Of a stretch of DNA of 64,000 nucleotides, positions 1 through 9,721 are shown piece after piece; the first letter of the stretch is position 1, and each line of letters begins with the position of its first letter. This DNA comes from Olavius algarvensis Delta 4 endosymbiont (GTDB lineage: Bacteria > Desulfobacterota > Desulfobacteria > Desulfobacterales > CAJINA01). The notes beneath the pieces are model-generated. The model saw only the letters and a list, made by a program, of their open reading frames with translations, did not search any database and was not told where the DNA came from. The stretch lies in assembly GCA_905176665.1 (NCBI GenBank), contig CAJINA010000075.1, positions 1 through 64,000 of the forward strand, given 5' to 3'. The position numbers and the translations under genes are program-made.

Positions 1-219
1 TATACCATCAGATATAAAAAGCCTAAATTCTCAATTGCAGCATAGTTGCTTGCCAATATGGTTCGGTTAAGGCTGGTTGGTTTCAACTGAGGAATGATTT
101 TGCCATTTTGGTGCTTATGCCCGCATATCATCAATTCAGGTAACACAAAATAACCGTAATTATGGGTTTATCTCAAATAGAGCCCGCCTTGCTTTGAGTA
201 AATCACAATTTAGGATACT

Positions 220-969
220 CTAGTAAAGATAGCTGCTGGCTATCTTTTCATATGTGCCATCTTTTTTCATGGCTTTAACAATCAGTGCCAATTTTTTGGA
301 CAGGGAACTGTGCTTTTTATGCATGTACGGGTATAGATCAAAAAGGACTAAAGGTGGGGTCAGCAGTTTTATGCCGCTATCAAGCAGGTCCAACTTCTTT
401 AAAAAATAGTTGCCTGTATGGGAACTGACTACAATCAAGTCACCTCTGTTCATGGCGAGCATTTTGAAAGCCTGCGCATGATTCATTACTTTCATTCTGT
501 TTTCAGGCGGGACATTGGCCTTATTCAAACCAAGCTCTATGACTTTAATGCCGGGCAAGTAAATAATCTGATAATGCCTGATACTCACTCACCCGGCAGG
601 TTTTATATGCAGCTTTTTTGAAAAGACAGATTGATCGATCGACTGGATAGCCTCCTCAACGCGGACCAAATTTGGGTATTCACCGTTGGCGTTGAAGTCG
701 AGTATCCGATGCGAATCGCCATCGACATTTCCGTTATCTACCTCGGTGGGGCATCTTTTCGCTGGGTAGGTAATTAACTCGAAACCGTATCCCAGACGAC
801 TGAAGGCTTCTGCCAGCATCGCGTGGGAAACCTTGAAAATTCTTTGGTCCTTTGTATTGGGCGTACAAAACAGGAGGTCTTTGCCAAATGCGAGGGCAGG
901 CAGCCAGGCCAGCAGGAGCATGATGGCTGCCAGGTAGCAGATGCTGTTTTTTCTTATCAGATGTTGCAT
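220..969 (-). pseudogene. Family 3 periplasmic solute-binding protein, interrupted by in-frame TGA
   Basis: Two open segments lie in the same frame and are separated only by TGA at 589-591, so this was one gene of about 249 codons. The N-terminal half has a signal peptide (about residues 1-29) followed by lobe I of an amino-acid-type binding protein. The C-terminal half (YLPGIKVIELG onwards) resembles lobe II and ends with a typical short helix. In this family the residue at the TGA position, just before the strand that reads Y-x-I-x-Y, is usually Trp, so TGG to TGA is the simplest explanation. I found no SECIS-like hairpin after it, so recoding is not supported. No transporter genes are adjacent. 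The ligand is unknown. Confidence 0.7.
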
Positions 970-1039
970 TTTTCCGTGTCTATCAGCAGGTAGCCGGTTA
1001 TAAACGAATCGATCGTGGCATTCAGACCCTATTGGAGAT

Positions 1040-2743
1040 CTACGCTTTGCGGCTGCTCCGCCCGCCCAGGATTTTCTCCAGAATAAGCTTGCTGATCATG
1101 TAGGTCGGCTTCACCCCGCCCTTGCCCATGGCACCCGCGGCCAGGGTGCTGCCGGTTTCCAAAGGATTGTCGGACGCATAGTAGGCGTAGCGTACCTTGA
1201 GCCGCTTGGGGATTTCGCCCTTGATCGTGGCGGCGCTGATCGCACGCTGGTAGTGCCCGCCTTCCATTTCAAGCCCCACCGTGTTCCAGTCGGACTGAAA
1301 TTTTCGGAGCATGTCCCGGTTTTGCAGGGAAGTTTCCAGGACGGTGATCATGGGGCCGGAGCAGACCGGGATGCTCTGGTCGAAGTCGCCGGCCTTGAGG
1401 TCATTGTTGAACATGTAATTATCGGTAGTGCCTTCAAAAACGTGGGAGGAGGCCAGCATGATATCGCCTTTGGCCCCGGTCAGGATACCGGCTTTGCCCA
1501 TGATGGAGATGGAACGAAAATTGAACCGGGTGACTTTTCCATCTTCGGTATACGGCTTGAGCAGGTTGGACATGAGGTTGAAGGCCTGGGCGCCGAAAGC
1601 ATAGTCCATGACCAGGATGACCGGTTGGTTTTTCTGCGATCCGCCGGATGTGATTTTGATGTCCGGATGAAAAGCAATGCCTTTGAGTCCGGCGGTATCG
1701 ATCAACTGGCAGCCGATGTGCGCGCCGCTGTTATCCGGGAGATCATGGAACCCGCGTTTTGCGGCGTAGGCGCGGATCTCTTTGTGGCGGTCGCGGATCT
1801 GGTAGAAAAAGCCATACAGGTCGGAGGAATCCACGTTCTCTTTTGCGCCTTCGGTAACGGCCCCGTAGCTGTACAGAGCGTTGAGGATACTGTGCAGATT
1901 GGCGCTGATGATGTGCACCGGGCGATTGTGCAGCTTGAGATCAATCAAGTGCTTGTGGATGTTGGCGGCCCAGTTTTTTTCATATTCCTGGTGGCCGATG
2001 ATATTCATCAAGGAAGGCGTCAGGTAGACGACCAGCGAATCTTCCTTGTCCAGTAACTCTTTGTCATACTGATTGCCGAGATGGTAAATCAGTGAGAAAA
2101 GTCCATTGTTGCTGCTGTGTTCCAACCGGTTCTGTTCCAGGTATTCATAGCTGGCCCGGGTTTCCTGGTAGGGCCGGCCCAGGATGATGCTCAGGCTCCA
2201 GAGGGCCTGGTCGAGGTCGGCGGCTCCCAAGGCGGCAAAGTTCTGGACGGTTTTTTCCAGTTCGAGCCATTCGATGGTCTTGTTGCCGGAATCATCCTTC
2301 ATGCGGCCATGGATTTTTTTGGCTTCGCCGTAGAGAAAGGTGATGTGGGTCATGATGTCGTAAATCTCGCTCAAGCCCCGCGAAATGACAAAGCACATTT
2401 CGTTTTTGCCGACCCGGTAGCAGGTTCTTCTACGTTTGAGCGGCGTGGTTTTTTCAAAAGCGCTGTTCTTGAAAGGGTCTTCTTCGGTCAGGATGATGCG
2501 GGTGCACTCTTCGATGGACCGGGGCAGCCGGTCGATCACGTATTCCAGCCCTTTCAATTCCACCACCCGGGGATCGTTCATGGAGCCGTATATTTCGGGG
2601 CTGAGATTGCGCAGGCAGTGTTCGAGAGATTTTCCCAGCTTGCCGCGGGGGCGGTAGAACCCGCGGATGGCCAGGGCATCGGTGATGATTTTAAATTCTC
2701 GGATAGCGTATCGCGCCTTCTGGGCCTTGGTCAGTTCACGCAT
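1040..2743 (-). CDS. DUF6909-like protein with nucleoside-phosphorylase-like C-terminus
   Basis: A 567-residue soluble protein with no signal peptide or membrane segment. The start at 2743 (MRELTKAQK) is preferred over the upstream ATG at 2839 because AAGGATC sits at ribosome-binding distance. I recognise the overall pattern as the DUF6909 type found in deltaproteobacteria and spirochaetes, but from memory only. The last third holds GAKGDIMLASSHVFEG and GLEMEGGHYQRA. The latter recalls the Met-Glu-Gly nucleoside-binding motif of the purine nucleoside phosphorylase/MTA nucleosidase fold, so a nucleoside or nucleotide substrate is an inference. It stands alone between two unrelated minus-strand genes. 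The function is unknown. Confidence 0.6.
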   Translation of the reverse strand: MRELTKAQKARYAIREFKIITDALAIRGFYRPRGKLGKSLEHCLRNLSPEIYGSMNDPRVVELKGLEYVIDRLPRSIEECTRIILTEEDPFKNSAFEKTTPLKRRRTCYRVGKNEMCFVISRGLSEIYDIMTHITFLYGEAKKIHGRMKDDSGNKTIEWLELEKTVQNFAALGAADLDQALWSLSIILGRPYQETRASYEYLEQNRLEHSSNNGLFSLIYHLGNQYDKELLDKEDSLVVYLTPSLMNIIGHQEYEKNWAANIHKHLIDLKLHNRPVHIISANLHSILNALYSYGAVTEGAKENVDSSDLYGFFYQIRDRHKEIRAYAAKRGFHDLPDNSGAHIGCQLIDTAGLKGIAFHPDIKITSGGSQKNQPVILVMDYAFGAQAFNLMSNLLKPYTEDGKVTRFNFRSISIMGKAGILTGAKGDIMLASSHVFEGTTDNYMFNNDLKAGDFDQSIPVCSGPMITVLETSLQNRDMLRKFQSDWNTVGLEMEGGHYQRAISAATIKGEIPKRLKVRYAYYASDNPLETGSTLAAGAMGKGGVKPTYMISKLILEKILGGRSSRKA

Positions 2744-2916
2744 GGCAAGATCCTTTGAAAAGGGTTGCTGTGACGCTGACAATAGCATAAGGGGCCGGGT
2801 GCGAACAAGCCTGATGCGTACTATCGGCCTACTTTGCATCAGCGTGTACGCCTGCGGAGCCGGTAGACAGGGCCGGTGCTGCCCGCCCCGGCCTTGAACG
2901 GGTGCTGGGGGTATCG

Positions 2917-5205
2917 CTAGAACCGGGCCTCGGCTTCCTCCGGTTGAGCAGATTTGCGTTTAAATGATAACAGCCGGGGAACCAGGCGCTGGCGCAGTGA
3001 GTCGAACCGGTCGCGCAAACGGGCCTTCGCTGGAGGCGGGGTGTCCGGTGCCGGCAGTTTTTTCGTCGCGGTACCGTCCACGTCCCCTGCCAGGGTGGCC
3101 AGGTTTTTAACCAGGGATTTCAACTGTTCGGCCTGGGCGCTCATCTCCTCGGAAGCGGAGGCGGATTCTTCCGCGCCGGCCGCATTGCTCTGGACCACTT
3201 TGTCCATTTCAATAACGGCCGAGTTCACCTCTTCAATGCTCTGGGCCTGCCGACCGGACGAGGTCGTAATGTCACTGACGATATCCACTACTTTATAGGT
3301 ACTGGCCGACACATTCGCAAACACAGTCCCGGCTTTTTCCACAAGGTCCTTGCCGACGTTCACCTTGGAAACGGTGCCTTCGATCAGGTCGGCGGTATTC
3401 CGGGCGGCATCGGCCGAGCGCATGGCCAGGTTACGGACCTCGTCAGCCACCACGGCAAAGCCGGCCCCGGACTCCCCGGCCCGGGCGGCTTCCACGGCAG
3501 CGTTGAGGGCCAGCAGGTTGGTCTGAAATGCAATCTCATCGATGGTTTTAATGATCTTCTGGGTTTCCTCGCTGGCCCGGGCAATGTCGTTGATGGACCC
3601 ATGCAGGTCCGTCATCGCGCCACTGGCCCGTTCCACTTCCCGGCCGGTGTCATTCATCAGCTCATCGGCCTTGCGGGCGTTGTCGGCATTCAGGTTGGCC
3701 ATCGAGGACATCTGCTCAAGGTTTCCACTGGTCTCCTCGATACTGGCCGCCTGTTCGCTGGCGCCTTCGGCCAGGGACTGGCTGGAGGAGGAGACCTGGT
3801 TGGCGGCCGAGACCATCTGGTCGGATCCTTCGTTGATACCGTGGATGACCTCTTTCAAAGAGTGGGTGATCCCGCGGGCGATGAAGATGGCCAGCAGCAG
3901 ACCGATGACAATCGCGGTGACCGTTCCGATCAGGGTGACCTGGTTCGAGGTGGAGATCCGGGCATACATCAAGTTCTTCTGATCGACCCGGGTCTGCTCA
4001 CAAATTTGCTCCACCTGGCGGGCGGCGCCCATCATCTGGTCAAGGGCCCCCTTCTGTTCTTCCATCAAGGTTTTGTATGCCAGGTAAGCGGACTGATACT
4101 GCTTGACGGCCGTCTTGGCCTGATCGCACAGCCACTGATCGGCCTCCACGGTGAAACGTTCCCGCAGATCGGCCAGTTTGGCCAGGATCTTGTCCAGCTG
4201 TTCGCCAACCTTGCTGAACAGGGCGGGGTCCCGCTGGATAATAGCTTCTTTTTCTATCTCGCGTGCGAATTTGAACCAACGGATGATCAAATTGGCCTCT
4301 CCGGTTTTAGCGAGCATCGCATTCATCATTTCATTGGTGTCGTCCACGGCGAATTCAAGCTGTTCGGCCTGGTCTTCACGCATATAGTCCATCATCCGCC
4401 GCGAGTGTTTGCCGGCGGTATTGACCTTGTAAAGGTTCTCGGACGTCTTGTCTTTTTCCCAGGCGCGAAAGGCATTGATATAAACAGTCCAGGTCTCGAT
4501 GACCGTTTGGGCCCGATCAATATTCTCTTTTTCCTTGAAACTGTCTTTCAGAGTCCCGGCTTTTTTCAGGAGCTGCCCGCTGAGCTGATCCCAGTCCATG
4601 AACACGCTGCGGTAATAATTCTGCGCCACGGTCTCCTGCAGCACCCGGGCTTCCATACTCTGCATCAGCAGGGCATTGGCTTCACCAGCCTTCTGCAGCT
4701 TGGCTGCAATGTACGCCCGGTTCTTTTCGCGGATTTCCTTCAACTGGAAAGCCTGGCTGTCCAGGAGGGACTCGATCTTTTCCAGGGTCTGGTCGGCCCG
4801 GGCAGTCATTTTTTCCATGGTCTGGAAGCGCTGGTGCTCCAGGTCGACATATCCTTGAAAGGCTTTTTCATAAGTGCCGGTACGCGCCTGCACGTCATCC
4901 ACCAGGGCCTTGGTATCCGTTCCGGTCAGCTTGGCCTGCAGTGAAGCGGCCTGGGTCTTCAGGTCGCCTGTGGTTTTATTCACCAACTTGAGTGATGCTT
5001 CGGTGGGGTTGATGATATAGTTTTTTTCATGCTGACGTGCTTCCAGGATCTTTTTTTCCAATTGGATCACACCGTCGGCAATGATTACCCGATTTACAAC
5101 CTGCGCCAGGCTGTTGTACCCCACTGCTGCCACCATCACCAGCAATAGAAGCACAAGAGAAAACCCACCCAGAATTTGCGGCCCCAATTTCAGATTGCGG
5201 AACAT
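2917..5205 (-). CDS. Methyl-accepting chemotaxis protein
   Basis: A transmembrane chemoreceptor of 762 residues. Membrane segment 1 is at about 10-32. A long helical periplasmic sensor of nearly 390 residues follows and contains EARQHEKNYI, a pattern typical of helical-bundle (4HB/HBM) sensor domains. Membrane segment 2 is at about 418-440, then a HAMP-like linker and the cytoplasmic signalling domain. The highly conserved hairpin tip (DEIAFQTNLLALNAAVEAA) lies near residue 555. The C-terminus is a proline/basic linker without a CheR-docking pentapeptide. The ligand cannot be read from sequence. A near-perfect sigma-28 promoter lies upstream, so expression with flagellar class 3 genes is expected. 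No che genes are in the window. Confidence 0.95.
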   Translation of the reverse strand: MFRNLKLGPQILGGFSLVLLLLVMVAAVGYNSLAQVVNRVIIADGVIQLEKKILEARQHEKNYIINPTEASLKLVNKTTGDLKTQAASLQAKLTGTDTKALVDDVQARTGTYEKAFQGYVDLEHQRFQTMEKMTARADQTLEKIESLLDSQAFQLKEIREKNRAYIAAKLQKAGEANALLMQSMEARVLQETVAQNYYRSVFMDWDQLSGQLLKKAGTLKDSFKEKENIDRAQTVIETWTVYINAFRAWEKDKTSENLYKVNTAGKHSRRMMDYMREDQAEQLEFAVDDTNEMMNAMLAKTGEANLIIRWFKFAREIEKEAIIQRDPALFSKVGEQLDKILAKLADLRERFTVEADQWLCDQAKTAVKQYQSAYLAYKTLMEEQKGALDQMMGAARQVEQICEQTRVDQKNLMYARISTSNQVTLIGTVTAIVIGLLLAIFIARGITHSLKEVIHGINEGSDQMVSAANQVSSSSQSLAEGASEQAASIEETSGNLEQMSSMANLNADNARKADELMNDTGREVERASGAMTDLHGSINDIARASEETQKIIKTIDEIAFQTNLLALNAAVEAARAGESGAGFAVVADEVRNLAMRSADAARNTADLIEGTVSKVNVGKDLVEKAGTVFANVSASTYKVVDIVSDITTSSGRQAQSIEEVNSAVIEMDKVVQSNAAGAEESASASEEMSAQAEQLKSLVKNLATLAGDVDGTATKKLPAPDTPPPAKARLRDRFDSLRQRLVPRLLSFKRKSAQPEEAEARF

Positions 5206-5260
5206 GTTGTTTTCCTTTCGAAAATAGAGGTTGATGCGTGAACTTGATTTCCTTACCCGA

Positions 5261-5287
5261 ACATCGGCATTTTGCCGGAAAACTTTA
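5261..5287 (-). promoter_or_regulatory. Sigma-28 (FliA) promoter for the chemoreceptor
   Basis: Read on the minus strand, TAAAGTTT (5280-5287) is followed after exactly 11 nt by GCCGATGT (5261-5268), against the consensus TAAAGTTT-N11-GCCGATAA. It lies 56 nt upstream of the chemoreceptor start codon, as expected for a motility-coregulated receptor. Confidence 0.85.
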
Positions 5288-5362
5288 CCATAATTATAGG
5301 GCCATCCATCGGGCGGGACAGGTGTATAAGTTGCTGAAATGTAGGCGTGTTGTTCGATTTAC

Positions 5363-5374
5363 GTTTACGTAAAC
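5363..5374. repeat. 12-bp palindrome GTTTACGTAAAC
   Basis: A perfect 12-bp palindrome between the chemoreceptor and the PutAbiC-like gene, 75 bp upstream of the sigma-28 promoter. It could be an operator half-site pair or chance. Confidence 0.3.
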
Positions 5375-5470
5375 ATTGCGCAAGGGGTTGCGCGCAAAGA
5401 CACCCGGGCGGGTGCCGGATTAGAACGGGAAGAGGTGGTGATAGGCGGGATTATTTTTATTTACCGGACA

Positions 5471-6439
5471 TTATTCTTGTGTCTCATTTCCCGGGCTGCT
5501 GGTGCTGTCGTTATCTGGTACGGCCCTTTCCGCAAAGGCCCTAAGCCCAAAATAGCCGGTATGCGCCGTATCCAGCAGGTCGGTTGCCTCCAGATCGGCA
5601 AACAGGTGATACGTTTCGGCCAGGGCGGCGTAGTGATCTTTATCCCGGGCGGTGACAGCATAATAATAAATGAACAAAGATTCGAAATCGGACAGTTGGG
5701 CCCGGAGCAGGCCGACATAGAATTTTTTTATCTCCAGGTATCCGATCCTGTTGTGGTCGACAAACTCCAGGATGCTGAAAAAATTTGTAAAGTAAGGTCC
5801 AAAGCGACGATAAAACCAGGAAAATTGTTTGCGGATCAACTCGATATCCGCCGCCAGGGCCCCTTCCTCTGTCGGTACTGCCGCCCGCAAGCCTTTGAAA
5901 CGGTCTTTTATGGGGATATAGGCATTCGCGAATACGGCCCGGCCTTTGAATTCGACCGGCTCTCCCTTTTCAGTCTTCCGGTCCGCGATGGAGCTTACAA
6001 GCTCGTGATGGAGCGACATCAAGTGGAAGAACGTATTTTCAAAGCGTTGCTGAATCAGGGTTTCATTCTGGAGCTCGAACTGGAGTTTCTGGCTTTCGAA
6101 TTGAATTTTCTGCCCCTCAAACTGTTCCATCTGGCGTCCGATTTCCGCCCTGGTAATCCCCAATTCCGCCCGCTGGAGGGTCAACTCCCGATTTTGCATA
6201 AGGATGACCAGGATGACCCCCGCCAGCGCCAGAGCTGAAAAGAGGGCCTGGATGGCACCAAAGCTTTCTCCAAAAAAGCCCGAACTCTGCAAGTCGGGAA
6301 ACATGCGGTCAATCATCAGATAGGACCCGGCCCAGAGTGCCACTATGACGAGGGTCACGATTGCAGAGATCAACACGATTTTCCGGGAAGCAAATGGCTC
6401 GTCGCTCAAACCTTGTTTATTCTCGGTTTCCATCGGCAT
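5471..6439 (-). CDS. PutAbiC-like (putative phage abortive infection) membrane protein
   Basis: A protein of 322 residues. Two predicted membrane helices (about 22-43 and 62-83) flank a short loop. A heptad-rich coiled coil follows (about 85-125, many Gln/Glu/Leu), and then a soluble domain beginning ENTFFHLMSLHHELV. Two N-terminal helices, a coiled coil and the motif ENTFF-x-L-x-x-x-H together match the putative phage abortive infection family PutAbiC. Known roles of this family rest largely on homology, so an anti-phage function is inferred. The gene is isolated, with no restriction or toxin partners nearby. The start could also be the second ATG at 6433. Confidence 0.7.
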   Translation of the reverse strand: MPMETENKQGLSDEPFASRKIVLISAIVTLVIVALWAGSYLMIDRMFPDLQSSGFFGESFGAIQALFSALALAGVILVILMQNRELTLQRAELGITRAEIGRQMEQFEGQKIQFESQKLQFELQNETLIQQRFENTFFHLMSLHHELVSSIADRKTEKGEPVEFKGRAVFANAYIPIKDRFKGLRAAVPTEEGALAADIELIRKQFSWFYRRFGPYFTNFFSILEFVDHNRIGYLEIKKFYVGLLRAQLSDFESLFIYYYAVTARDKDHYAALAETYHLFADLEATDLLDTAHTGYFGLRAFAERAVPDNDSTSSPGNETQE

Positions 6440-6711
6440 GACGCGTACCCTCTGGTTGTTGGTTTCCAGGTTCTGGTGAGGCGTAAATCAGATCCGGTCC
6501 CCGGCGGGAGCGGATACTGCACCCTATCAAAGCCAACCCGGGGAGGTCAAACCCTAAGATAATGAATATGTTCAATATCCTCCATTGACAGCCGAGAACC
6601 CGCCGATTAATATCGGATTGTCTAAACCAGAGGGGAATCATCATACCGGTTGGAAGGCCGGGATACATACCGGGATGAGACTGGAGCGGATCTGCAAACG
6701 GGGAAAATCGC

Positions 6712-7624
6712 ATGCTGCACCTGTTGAAAAGATTGAGTTTGATTCTGACCGTCGGTTTTATTCTAATTCTCCATACACCTGTGCTGGCCGGCATGCCGGG
6801 TGAAGCAGCCCCCGAGCTCCGCATAAAAGAGTGGGTGCAGGGCGGTCCCTTTACCTTGCAGGGGGGGGGCAGGCCGGTCCATTTACGTTATCGAGTTCTG
6901 GCAAACCGATTGCCCCCATTGCCTTGAGAGCCTGCCCTATCTTTCCATCCTCCAGGAAAAACATAAAAAGGATGGCGTTGTCTTCCTCGGGATTACCAAT
7001 GAGGATGCCGCAACCGTGAGCGCGTTTTTAAAAGGCAACCAGGATGCCGAGTATGCGCTGGCCATAGACGATGACGACAAAACCTATGACCGGTATATGG
7101 GCCTGTTCGATGTTTCGGGTGTGCCGCATGCGTTCATCGTCGGCCGCAAGGGCCGGGTTCTTTGGCAGGGGCATCCCATGGATAATCTGGATGTTGTCCT
7201 GGGGCAGATAGTGGCCGGTCATTATGATCTAGGCGAAGCCCAGAATGCAGCCCGGGCCGGCAAACTGCTTGCGGCGTATGCCTATCTGGCTGTCGAGACC
7301 GAAGAGCATGACCTCGTCCGCCAGACCGGCGAACGGGTTTATGCCTACGGCCGGAACGATCCCAGGTTGCTTACGAAGCTGGTCCGGTTTATACTGAACA
7401 ATCCAAAGATAAAATCGCCCGATCTCGAATTGGCGGTCAAGGCTGCCAAACGTGCCTGCGCACTGACCGGCGACTCGGACCCGGAAACGTTGGACCTATA
7501 TGCAACCTTGCTGCAGCACATGGGTGCCGACGAAGAAGCCCAGGCCGTATGGACCAAAGCAAAACAGGGCAGGAGAAAAGGTGCAGAACGGAGAGAGGGT
7601 TCACCGCACATGCAGGATAAATAG
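6712..7624 (+). pseudogene. Secreted thioredoxin-fold (TlpA/redoxin-like) protein, frameshifted at a G9 tract
   Basis: The frame opened at 6712 gives a signal peptide (about residues 1-27, ending PVLAG) and the start of a redoxin domain. At the G9 run (6861-6869) it leaves the reading frame. The +1-shifted frame then encodes an unbroken continuation: VIEFWQTDCPHC with a CxxC active site, a GVPHAFIVG cis-Pro strand, and a helical TPR-like tail. Eight G residues would restore one protein of about 303 residues. The likely role is a periplasmic thiol-disulfide oxidoreductase. The lesion may be real slippage (possible phase variation) or a homopolymer sequencing error. The distal segment alone could start at 7016 (GTG) but would lack the CxxC. 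Confidence 0.75.
6861..6869 (+). repeat. G9 homopolymer inside the redoxin gene
   Basis: Nine consecutive G residues mark the exact point where the coding frame shifts. One fewer base restores the frame and joins the signal peptide to the CPHC-containing domain. Confidence 0.85.
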
Positions 7625-7628
7625 AAGC

Positions 7629-7788
7629 CATCTCAAAAAACGGATTTTGGTTCGAAATCAAGGCGGCCGTGAGGAAAAAACCGGAGGTGCCAGCGAAGCC
7701 AATGCCCATCGTGGTAAAACGCCAGGTATTTCGAAGATTTATGCCAAGCGCCCAACGCCGAGTTTGGCCAAAAGACTTTTTTGAGATG
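7629..7788 (+). repeat. Dispersed repeat family 1, copy 1 (160 bp, 12-bp perfect terminal inverted repeats)
   Basis: The ends CATCTCAAAAAA (7629-7640) and TTTTTTGAGATG (7777-7788) are perfect inverted repeats. Internal landmarks shared with the other copies are a TCAAGGCGGC block, a GGAGG block, a TTCGA block, and CAACGCCGAG followed by TTGGCCAAAAG. The element starts 4 bp after the redoxin stop codon. It encodes nothing recognisable. It looks like a MITE-type or large palindromic element, probably forming a long hairpin when transcribed. Confidence 0.85.
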
Positions 7789-7816
7789 AGTTTTAAACCT
7801 TGAAAGGAGCGCAAGA

Positions 7817-8146
7817 ATGAAAAAAAACATGCTTCGAATCACAGTTCTCACGATCGCCGTCCTATTCATCTTTGGCCTGTTAGGATCACCGGCCGCTGCT
7901 TACGATGAGCAAAAGTGCAAAAAGAACGTCAATAAACTGTATAAACTGGTGAAACCCTATAAAGATGTAAAATTTAAATCGCTACTGCTCTCGATCAGCA
8001 AGATAGACGATATTGAAGGTGGTATCGAGGAAGAGCAGCTTGAAGAACAAGTCGAGGTTCCGTTCGAGGACATGAGCTGGGCCAAGAAGTTCATTAAGTA
8101 CATGAACAAGGTCGAAGAGTACTGTAAAAAGGAAGGATCGGAATGA
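7817..8146 (+). CDS. Small secreted protein of unknown function
   Basis: A protein of 109 residues. It has a clear signal peptide (basic MKKN, hydrophobic 8-24, AAA-Y cleavage region) and a charged, Lys/Glu-rich mature part of about 80 residues with two Cys (near positions 31 and 104) that could form one disulfide. AAAGGAG lies just upstream of the ATG. I recognise no family. It follows the secreted redoxin gene, which suggests an exported or periplasmic partner, but repeat copy 1 separates the two. Confidence 0.65.
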   Translation: MKKNMLRITVLTIAVLFIFGLLGSPAAAYDEQKCKKNVNKLYKLVKPYKDVKFKSLLLSISKIDDIEGGIEEEQLEEQVEVPFEDMSWAKKFIKYMNKVEEYCKKEGSE

Positions 8147-8278
8147 GCCCAGCTGTAAATTTGCTTTAGGGGCGGGAGCCACTACCTGGGGCCATGGTGA
8201 TCCCTCGCAAAACGCCTGCCCTGCGGCGGCGACCCCGGACAACCCGACCTGGCTTCAGCGACATTTCAGGAACGTACC

Positions 8279-9721
8279 GTGGCGGACTTGATCTCTAAAT
8301 TAGCAATTGCCCGCAAGCGCATAGCGGCGACCTTCCAAGCCGACCGCCAGCACGAATTGCCGGCCGTACCCGCTAACAGCCGCTTTCGAAGAAACCTTGA
8401 CTCCGTGGCGGTCTCGCGTGCCTTGCTGGAGGTGTTCGCAGATGTCGAACCATTTGTGTATGCCGCCAGCCAGGCAAGCCAATATGATCTCCAGACCCAT
8501 TGGCAGATAGATCCCACACCTTTGGTCAGCTTCAATTCCCCCCGGCAGGTAGCACGTACCTTTCATAAACTCTTTGGGTGCGATGTCGCTGCTCTCAAGG
8601 TGGATTACGAGAAGGCGCTGACTTTACTCGCGCAGATGAATGTACGGCGCATCCTGGGAAAATCCACGGCAGCCAAGATGGCCTATCTCAAACCGATTAC
8701 GGGACAGGCATTCAAGCAGCTCACGCCCGAAAGTCTGCAAGCAGTTTTTCCGGAAGTCATGGGGGCCACAATAGAGCTGTTAAAACGCCAGGCGGTGCGG
8801 CTGCAGCGTCAGGCGGCGACCTGCACCCACATCGATCGGCAGATACTGCTGCTGTCGGAGCTGCAGATCCGCAACCGGCTCAAAGCCCGTTTTGATCGCT
8901 ATTCCCTGTTTTCTCAAGATCCGGATCTGTTTTACAGGGTGTATGCCGATGAGATTGCCCAGATGCTGGCGGAGCATGCCGCCAACCCCTCTTTCCCGGA
9001 GCCGGCGGTGCGGGCATCCTTGCAGTACCTGCGCAAAGACGGGGTCGAGATAGCCTATGCCCGCCGGGATGCTGCCTTTTTGAGTTCGGGCGACTATTAC
9101 GGTGATTGTACGGCCAGCGAGGTGCGCAGCCAGGTCGACCCGGAGATTGCCAATATCCACTGGACTGTATACGCCTGGCTCCTGGATCCATACTACCGGG
9201 TACTGGATGTGTACTTTAATGGTCGGCGCGTGCTGAAAGGGCATGTCCTGCCGCTGATTATCCAGGGGCGCCGGGTCCTGATGCTCGATGCCATCGAAAC
9301 GATCCCCTCTATTCGCGACTTTCTCCGGGGAAAGCCCAACCGGAACATATCCAGACCCATTTATGCCCGGCGCAAAGAACTGCTCAAGGCCCTGTTTACA
9401 ACCGTTAAAAAACTGGCTGCCCAAATGGGGGTTGAGGCCGTGTATGTCGACAAATACTCGAACACCAAATGGGTCCGGGCTGAAGTCGGCAAATTGCCGG
9501 CAGACTCCTATCACATCCGGGACGTGATCAAGCCGTTCAAGAACAGCCCGATTGAGGCAGTGATCCACAGTATTACCGGTGCCCCGGTCGAAGACGTGTG
9601 GGAAGAGATCCAGGCCCGCAACATCAGCCTGATGGATCAACAACTGCGACCCAATTACAAGGAGGTCGGGGTGCTGATGGGGCGTCGGAAAGATTATTTC
9701 ATCGCCATGCGCGGCATATAG
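8279..9721 (+). CDS. Uncharacterised 480-residue protein
   Basis: A long soluble protein starting with GTG, with AGGAA a few bases upstream. No signal peptide or membrane helix is visible. The N-terminal 240 residues are helix-rich. The second half (about 270-480) contains a possible Cys pocket (YYGDCTASEVR) followed by alternating strands such as RVLDVYFNGRRVLKG, reminiscent of acyltransferase or peptidase folds seen in large bacterial hypotheticals, but no diagnostic motif can be named. Codon usage is like that of the neighbours. The function is unknown. Confidence 0.75.
   Translation: MADLISKLAIARKRIAATFQADRQHELPAVPANSRFRRNLDSVAVSRALLEVFADVEPFVYAASQASQYDLQTHWQIDPTPLVSFNSPRQVARTFHKLFGCDVAALKVDYEKALTLLAQMNVRRILGKSTAAKMAYLKPITGQAFKQLTPESLQAVFPEVMGATIELLKRQAVRLQRQAATCTHIDRQILLLSELQIRNRLKARFDRYSLFSQDPDLFYRVYADEIAQMLAEHAANPSFPEPAVRASLQYLRKDGVEIAYARRDAAFLSSGDYYGDCTASEVRSQVDPEIANIHWTVYAWLLDPYYRVLDVYFNGRRVLKGHVLPLIIQGRRVLMLDAIETIPSIRDFLRGKPNRNISRPIYARRKELLKALFTTVKKLAAQMGVEAVYVDKYSNTKWVRAEVGKLPADSYHIRDVIKPFKNSPIEAVIHSITGAPVEDVWEEIQARNISLMDQQLRPNYKEVGVLMGRRKDYFIAMRGI

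Noticed and set aside
589..591. Sec in the solute-binding protein
   Set aside because: The site corresponds to Trp, not Cys, and no SECIS-like hairpin follows. Considered a nonsense mutation.
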